DNA of 64,000 bases from NCBI RefSeq assembly GCF_036711975.1, contig NC_091973.1:7440001-7504000 (forward strand), read 5' to 3'. How positions within the stretch are numbered: position 1 is the stretch's first letter; every line of letters starts with the position of its first letter. The notes beneath the pieces are model-generated. The model did not search any database. It had not been told where the DNA came from and worked only from the letters and a program-made list of their open reading frames with translations. Both the position numbers and the translations under genes were made by a program. This document shows, in pieces, positions 46,171-64,000 of this stretch. Origin of the DNA: Onthophagus taurus (Eukaryota > Arthropoda > Insecta > Coleoptera > Scarabaeidae).

Positions 46171-46490
46171 GCCAAAATGCACAAATTATAATGCAGAGAG
46201 TGATTACTAAGAAAAAACAGAAGCCGTGCTGCTCAAAAGCCAAATAGATCAGACTCAGAGACAAAGAATAAGATCATAGAGGTATGATGATTACTGAGCG
46301 CAATGGAGATGGTTGGATGACATCAAGAAGATTGGGAGGATAAATTAGCCTACTTCAACGAGTGAAGATGGGCTAAAAAAGAAAAAAGAAAAATGTGTAT
46401 TGAAGACATCGTACTGGTAAGAAGCGACCCAGAGGAGTTGAAGAATATGCTGGAGCCGCTTCATAATCATGCTGTCCGAAATTAAATTAA
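46171..46490 (+). mobile_element. R1 fragment continuing, joined to an RTE 3' fragment
   Basis: 46171-46243 continues the interrupted R1 frame ([10 protein letters not shown] near 46207-46240). From about 46244 the sequence changes to an RTE-type LINE end: QWRWLDDIKKIGG near 46302-46340, an A-rich tail near 46375-46392, and then again an RT part (DIVLVRSDPEELKNMLEPL near 46400-46460). A direct repeat AATCATGCTGTCCGAAA is found at about 46464 and 46505. Confidence 0.7.
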
Positions 46491-46784
46491 CCGATTAATA
46501 AGTGAATCATGCTGTCCGAAAAATGACCATTTTTTGACCTTATGTATTTATGACCTTTAAAGTCCTTCCACGTGTATAGAACGCAGAAGACGTTCGTCAA
46601 TATCAAACATACGAAGTTTTGAAAGAATTGATGTATCAAATGATTGAACATCAAATCATTGATGTTTGAAATGCGCTGTACTGTGTCGACGTACGTGCGA
46701 AGAGTTAAGAACGGTGTTTAAAGTGGTACGAAGGTGAGCTTTTGGCTTAAAAGTATATTGGATCTATTAGTAAACGTATAATAA

Positions 46785-47490
46785 CATCTTTATTGTGCAA
46801 ATAATATCTTTATTGTGCAAAAACATTCAAGTGTTACACTCGTCAATCAGTACTACAATCTACAATAACCGTACAGACAAGTACAATAATAATTATAACA
46901 TAGCAAACGCAATACATTAATTATAGCAACAATAGTCGTAATTACGAAAATAAACGCAACAAAACACAGCAAATTACGCACGTGATCAATAAGAGTCAAA
47001 ATTAATTACGGTTCCGATACACATATATTGAAATTTTCGGACGTAATTGTATCGTTTAAAAAGTCAGTACATGAGTAGTAGGCCCGCTCAACCAGGAATT
47101 TATGAAGACAGTTCTTTAGAGATTTAAGAGGCAATCCGGCGACAGTGAGTGGCAGTTTATTAAAAAACTTGACAGCAACAATATTTACACTTTGGTGACC
47201 CCTTGATAATCTGGAATATTTAGGTATGCGACGCCCATTGTTTCTAGTGTGGTGGTGGACCTCACCATGTGTGACAAAATGCTGACTCTGTACCTTAATG
47301 TAGAGTATGCTGTGGTATATATACAATGAAGGAAATGTCAGAATTTTCAATGAAACAACAGAATTCCTGCAGTCATCACGATACTTCACATTATTGAGGA
47401 CACGGACTGCACGTCGCTGTAGTCTGAAGACACGATCGCACGATGAGGTCCCACCCCATGCAACTATTGCATACGACATCAACGATTGGC
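46785..47490 (-). mobile_element. 5'-truncated Jockey/CR1-like LINE, C-terminal end
   Basis: On the minus strand, 47482-47006 encodes the C-terminal part of a LINE ORF2: SYAIVAWGGTSSCDRVF, LQRRAVRVLNN, SLKILTFPSLYIYHSILYI, HHHTRNNGRRIPK and a typical ending FFNKLP. No RT catalytic box is left. The 3' tail is the AATAAAGAT-like repeat at 46785-46815. Confidence 0.78.
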
Positions 47491-47509
47491 AGAGGGAAAT
47501 TCATTGCAA

Positions 47510-48890
47510 ACCACAGCTGGGCATTAGTCTTCGATGAATTAGCTAAACCACAAGCTCAGATCTCTGAAATTAAAGGAATGATTAAACAAACTATAAGGGA
47601 GGTTTACTCAGACGATGAAATACTCGAGAGTATTATGGAAAAACTGGTTGGCGGCCTTCAAACTCGATTCGGACGGCTCTTAGAAGAACAGACAAGGAGA
47701 GTTAATGTGCTTGAGAAAGAAAATTTAAAATTACGAGAAGATACCGATCGACTCGAACAATATTCGCTTACTTGGAATCCCTGAAATTGTGAACGAAGAT
47801 ACCAATGGTAAAGTTTTGGAGATCTTATTGAATTAAGAGTCAAACCACGGGTTTTGATGGATTATATATATCTATGATAAAATATTCCCAATATTGTTCC
47901 TCAACTTAAAAACATTATTAATACCAGTATTTCTACTGGAAGTTTTCCTTCAGAGAGCGATTAATGTACCTTTAGCTAAAACTAAACAGTCAAAAGAGTT
48001 TTCTGATCCGCTCCCTATAAGCATTCTGCCTGTGTTGTCCAAGGTGTTGGAAAGAGTATTATGGCAAGAATTAAACTCTTGTTACAACAAATAATATCTT
48101 GCTTATCTTCCTACAGTTGTGTAACTTCACTCTTAAATATAACAGATGATATCTTGAAGGCTACTGATGAAGGTAAGGTTACACTTTTGTGCCTCTTGGA
48201 CTACTCTAAGGCCTTCGAATGAATGCATCGATGTTGTTTGCTATCTTGCATTACATTGGATTAAAAGATAGAGCAGTGCAAAACAATGCGAATTTGGCTA
48301 CTCTTATTGATAAATCCGATCGTCACGGTCTGCTAGTTAAGCCTGATAAAACCGAGTTGATACTTTGTGGTCCAAAAAAAATTAAAGCCAGACTACACAA
48401 TTTAAAAAATATAAGCGTTGGTGATATAAAATTGAAACTCAAGGAAAAAGTTAAGAATTTACGAATCGCTTAATTTCAACTTACATATAAATAAATGTAT
48501 ACAGAAGGCGTACGGAAATCTGAAATATATTTACCCCAACAGGAAGTATATTAACAAAAGCACTAAATACCTGCTCTGTGATAGCATGGTTATTTATTTC
48601 CTATAAGCTAAAACATAAAATACAAAAGGGGCAAAATTCTTGTTTGGACTAAGTCGAAGGGACCATGTCAGTCATACACTTGTTCTAGCAGATTGGCTAA
48701 ATATGAATTCTAGACGGTTGGTGAGCCCTTAAATAGGATCAGGTTCCGGTCGGATATCCACACCCTCAACGTTAGATTTAAGGGTACCTTAACACCACCT
48801 TTACATAAGACTGAATTATACAAACAAAGTTTTAGCTATCAAATTATGAAGATTTATAATTTCTATTGTTATACCGCTGGATGTGTGTAC
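47510..48890 (+). mobile_element. Decayed LINE fragment(s) with coiled-coil, RT pieces and 3' end
   Basis: 47520-47830 encodes a coiled-coil start (EIKGMIKQTIREVYS, LEKENLKLREDTDRLEQYS) usual before the nucleic-acid-binding or endonuclease part of CR1/Jockey-like ORFs. 47890-48090 gives an RT entry (DPLPISILPVLSKVLERVLW). 48200-48475 gives palm/thumb pieces (HGLLVKPDKTELILCGPKKI, GDIKLKLKEKVKNL). 48480-48760 reads, in broken frames, GLSRRDHVSHTLVLADWLNM. The middle of the RT including YADD is deleted. Same family as 7537-8326 and 55160-56490. Confidence 0.7.
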
Positions 48891-49300
48891 TTCTGAACAA
48901 CAGTTTGGGATGCGACTAACGGGGTTATTTCTTAGGAGTTGAGGTAGCGACGTAACGGAGCGCGCATCTTAATCTTGTACCGATATGACGACATTTGATT
49001 TGACGACGTCGAGCTTTCCGAACTTTTTGTAAGAACTTTTAGTTCAGGATTTTTTTTTGTTGTTCTTTTTTAGTTAGCTGATATCACTGTTAATATTTTG
49101 ATTTATATGTTATTATCCTGCACAGAGCGCATTCGTAAATTAGGATATAGTATGGTTTATTAATGGCATGATGGAAGAACGGGCTACCGAATCATGCCAT
49201 ACGATTGGTTGGTCGTCGGAAGATAGAAGCTATGTTTTATTGTAATTATTATTATTATATTTTCTTTGTTATTTTCTTCTTGGCGATTGATTCAATAAAT
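48891..49300. other. Spacer between LINE fragments, nothing firm
   Basis: Mixed composition with a direct repeat GGCATGATGG / AATCATGCCATACG near 49160-49200. Nothing coding is seen. It ends at a TTATTATTATATT run near 49300. Confidence 0.4.
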
Positions 49301-49925
49301 TATTATTATATTAAGGCAAAGAAAACCAGACCACCAAAATAACAGAGATCCTGCGTTCTACCGGTAATAACATATCGCCTGGAAAGCACCGCGCTTACAA
49401 AAAATAATACCAATAGGCTTAGAACAAACCAAAGAGATCAGACTCGGAGACAAAGAATAAGATCATAGAGGTATTAGCGTTGATTACTGGGCGCAACGGA
49501 GATGGCTGAATGACATTAAGAAGATTGGGAGGTGAAATTGGCCTACTTCCAGGAGTGGCGACGGGTTAAAAAAGAAAAAAAGGAAAATGTGTATTGGAGA
49601 CATCGTACTGATAAGAAGCGACCCAAAGGAGTTGAAGAGTATGCTGGAGTCGCTTTATAAAGTATCAGCAGAAGTGGGTCTAAGGATGAACCTTCAACAC
49701 ACAAAGATCTTGAGTCCGGATACTCCCCAGTTTTTGATCGAAAATCATATTAATGCAAAGAAAATCAGACCGCCGAAATAACAGAGTTTGGGAAACTCGG
49801 ATTCAACCTCAAAAACCCTGAACCCTGCGTACTACCGGCAACAATATATCATCTGGAAAGCACCGCGCTTACAAAAAAAAAGTAATAAGCTAAGAACAAA
49901 TCAAAGAGCCATGGAGAGGGCAATA
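49300..49925 (+). mobile_element. RTE-type LINE fragments in head-to-tail arrangement
   Basis: 49310-49570 reads through an RTE C-terminal end (RRWLNDIKKIGG frame near 49500-49540) to an A-rich tail at 49565-49585. Directly joined to it, 49587-49781 starts a second, upstream RT part: GDIVLIRSDPKELKSMLESL, YKVSAEVGLRMNLQHTKILS. This is an RTE palm/thumb motif (DIVLI ... GLxMN ... KTK). It then jumps to KLRTNQRAMERAI near 49880-49920. The large internal deletions are shared between copies, so an already deleted unit was amplified. Confidence 0.75.
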
Positions 49926-50549
49926 ATTTATTTATTAATTGATATCGGGGAGCAACAACACGACAAACCCAATAAAGTTGCTCCACATAATTATTATATA
50001 CGAAAACCTTAAAGTAATATTTAATGTGATTACAAATATGTTGTTATCTTAAATTAACATTATTAAATATTTAAATTACACATGATGTGCGCAATCTTCA
50101 GAACATGAAAATCAATTCTCGCCATCAGCGATGGGGAATCGGTACGACCATTGCCAAGCTTGTACAAAAATAAAACGTCATTATATGCATTAGACGCATA
50201 GTTACTGTACACTTGTTGGGTTTTATAACACAAATATTTAATCAGTCGTTTCTGGATTCCTTCTAACCTAGTGATATATACGGAATATTGAGGATTCCAG
50301 ATTACGCCACCAAAGTTTAAGATGCTGTTGACATATGCATTGTACTTACTTATGATTGCGTTGTAGTTTGTGAAATCCTCGGAAGATCGCTTTATAAAGC
50401 CATCTACATGAACATCGAAAAGTAGTTTCTGATCTAGTGTTACACCAAGATCAACTGTAGATGTAACTCGACGCAACTTATCATAGTTAAGGATGTAATC
50501 ATATTTTATGTAATCTTTTTTCCTGGTGAATGTGATGGTAAGGTAATAC
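49926..50549 (-). mobile_element. 5'-truncated LINE inserted between two RTE repeats
   Basis: Minus strand 50554-50063 encodes the end of a LINE ORF2: STVDLGVTLDQKLLFDVHVD, YVNSILNFGGVIWNPQYSV, YITRLEGIQKRLIKYLCYK and ARIDFHVLKI. The 3' side ends near 49926-49940 with a TTTATTTATTAATTG-type AT-rich tail. RTE repeats of ~96 percent identity flank both sides (49630-49925 and 50550-50868), cut at the same base after GGCAATAAT. Confidence 0.75.
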
Positions 50550-51440
50550 GACACAAGGGGGTTGAAGAATATGCTGGAGCCGCTTTATAAAGTATCAGTA
50601 GAAGTGGGTCTAAGAATGAACCATCAACACACAAAGACCTTGAGCCCGGATACTCCCCGGTTTTTGATCGAAAATCATATTAATGCAAAGAAAATCAGAC
50701 CGCCGACATAACAGAGTTTGGGAAACTCGGATTCAACCTCAAAAACCCTGAATCCTGCGTACTACCGGTAACAATATATCACCTGGAAAGCACCGCGCTT
50801 ACAAAAAAAAGTAATAAGCTAAGAACAAATCAAAGAGCCATGGAGAGGGCAATAATAAGAAACAGAGATTAAGATTATAGACTGTTAGGGATATTTTGTG
50901 TGCGGGGGATTTTGGGTTGGTAGTGCGGAGCGTGGGGTGGCAATGGAGTGATTCCCGCGTTCGAAATGTTCCGAGACGTTAGATAAAAAAGAACAGGTTT
51001 GAACAAGATCGAGAAAGTCGAACATGAGAGTTGGTGCGTGGCAGAGGTAAAAAGACGTGTACCGCTAGAAAAGATGGACTAAAACGGGTGTGTTTTGAGA
51101 AACACAAACACTGAACTGAATTACATTGATATTTTGTTAGAAGTTTCAATAAAGTTGTTATTTAGATAAATTTACGTGAGTGTATTTACTTTAAGACGTA
51201 TTGGCAAAGATTGACTACTATCCAGTGGAGGTCGCGGATATAAAATAGGAATGTGGGAAGACCACAACGGAGATGGGTGAGTGACATCAAAAAGATTGAG
51301 GGAAATTGGCAGCAAATGGCGTCAAACAGAGGGAAATGGAATAACATGGAAGAAGTCTATCTCCAGAAGTGGAGACGGACTAAGAAAGAAAGATGTTCTT
51401 CTCAACCGACTTCATTCTTTTTTTCTGGTCATAATATTAC
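50550..51440 (+). mobile_element. RTE-type LINE fragment, second copy and 3' end
   Basis: 50550-50868 repeats 49630-49925 almost exactly (GTTGAAGARTATGCTGGAG to GGCAATAAT) and continues with AAGAAACAGAGATTAAG. 51253-51440 encodes the conserved RTE C-terminus GRPQRRWVSDIKKIEGNWQQ, then GKWNNMEEVYLQKWRRTKKE. In between (50880-51240) is GC-richer sequence with no clear frame. Confidence 0.75.
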
Positions 51441-52740
51441 TAGTTTTTGTGTTGTCATTTTCTACCAATATGTTATCTTTGTGTTCAGAACATTTTTTAT
51501 CGTAAATATATCGGTAGTTCTCAACAATTTTAATTAATTTTCCATCGAATTCACTCATTTTGTTGGCACAGAAATAAACAACAGTTGAGGTTAGGTTAGA
51601 ACGCGCTATTTACATCGCCCATTGGATACAGCCAGATACAGCTGATTGAGGTCGTCTTGCGCATGTGTGACGCTGTAAATTTAGAAAAGTTGACCAACTT
51701 TATGTTTACAGCTAAATCTTACAGCTTTGTATAAACGATACATGGGGTTTCAATACATTTAACTCTTACAGCTAAATTTTTAAATTTAAATTTACAGCTA
51801 AATCGTCTGTATAAACCCGGCCTAATTCTGTGTCTTTCTTCGTTATTGAACAGATTTTTTCATTAGATACATGTTCTATCCATGAATTTCTTAAGATTCT
51901 GCGATAAAGCCACATATCAAAAGCTGCCAATTTGTTGGTTCATGATTCTACTCCATGCAGCAACACAGGAAAGACGTAACACTGGAGGAGTCTGATTTTT
52001 GTGGTTGGCTCCTAAAAATTAACGCCATTGGTCGTTGAGTGTGTTATTTTTTGGTCATTTAGCATATGGAATCTCCTTCTTGTCTATGATCATATATTTC
52101 GTTTTGTCGACATCTTCCACTCGAGACATTAGTTGCTACAATCCTATCAGACTATCTGAAATAATAATTTTATCATCAGTGTGTTATTCAGTTTTTTCCC
52201 ATTTACAGATATATCTTCATTAAGATCTTCGAGAGCCTTTCTGAATATATATATTTTGAGTAGACGTTGAATTATAAAAGGGATACGCATCCGGGGTTGA
52301 TCCCTAATTCCAGTATAGTCGCGATATTATGTTTAGATCTTTTCCGTCGATCCCAATTTTCACTATAATCTTAGACTCGGTCGAAAGCCTTGCTATAGGC
52401 GACGAAACAAGGATACACATCGTAGTTGAAATCTCTGCTCCTCTGAAACCCTAACTTGTATAATCTTATACATATAAGCTACACACTTTATATATATTTT
52501 ATATTTTTAAGTTCGTATATTTAGAAAGGATTAAAAAAAAAATTAAATATACCACTAAAAATAATAATAAACAATTTTATTTAATCTGTCATCAAACATA
52601 CAAAAATGTTCATAAAATACTCAAACGGAGTAAATTATAACAATTCTAATAAATCGCATGAACAACATGGTAAATAAACCAATGAAAACCTGGGTACCCA
52701 AATGAAAAATTGAAAAAAAACCCATGAACAGAATTTGAAT
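51441..52740. other. Intergenic sequence downstream of Adk2, no gene seen
   Basis: TTTACAGCTAAAT words recur in both orientations near 51700-51820 and may mark a decayed MITE. 52030-52230 has a short open frame with no homology. From about 52560 the sequence is the 3' UTR side of Adk2; TTTATT at 52576-52581 is a minus-strand AATAAA candidate for that gene. Confidence 0.45.
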
Positions 52741-63984
<11,244 letters not shown>

Positions 63985-64000
63985 CTAAAAAATGAAATTT

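Overview
This window is insect nuclear DNA. Evidence: short GT-AG introns, very AT-rich spacer DNA, four insect-type genes, and Tc1, hAT, R1, RTE and Jockey/CR1-like mobile elements. A beetle or a related holometabolous insect seems plausible from the satellite and TE load, but the sequence alone does not settle the order.

Four host genes can be reconstructed with consistent splice phases: (1) an MFSD6-like major facilitator transporter (minus strand, 8445-11011, 4 exons, 764 aa); (2) masquerade (mas), a five-clip-domain serine protease homologue whose catalytic Ser is Gly (plus strand, 17001-30246, 9 exons), with the presumed ATG reading ATAG; (3) the MAP kinase kinase Dsor1/MEK (minus strand, 31018-40070, 4 exons, 389 aa), whose last exon is separated by a 7.8 kb intron; (4) the last two exons of mitochondrial-type adenylate kinase 2 (minus strand, 52741-63984), split by a 10.6 kb intron; its 5' exon(s), including the P-loop, lie past the right edge. 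mas and Dsor1 converge on a 0.8 kb spacer; the transporter and mas diverge from a 6 kb spacer.

Most of the rest is repeats. Bases 1-6829 are a ~172 bp satellite with higher-order structure, interrupted by a Tc1 remnant. A second, AT-rich ~170-182 bp satellite forms one array between the transporter and mas (12.4-16.5 kb) and another inside the last intron of mas (25.2-30.0 kb). A third, dimeric (~350 bp) satellite fills part of the last Dsor1 intron (34.7-37.4 kb). From 40.7 to 51.4 kb is a mosaic of R1, RTE and other LINE pieces holding a nested pair of DNA transposons. The Adk2 intron is a nest of hAT and LINE insertions bounded by inverted arms.

The most interesting signals are: a 66 bp palindromic MITE that makes up most of two transporter introns, with a mas-intron copy carrying a transporter splice donor and exon end; the nested transposons at 41.2-46.2 kb (8 bp duplication GCCAAAAT outside, long inverted termini inside, two poorly described protein families); hammerhead-like motifs in the Dsor1 intron; a 194 bp palindrome in an R1 element; and the altered mas start codon.
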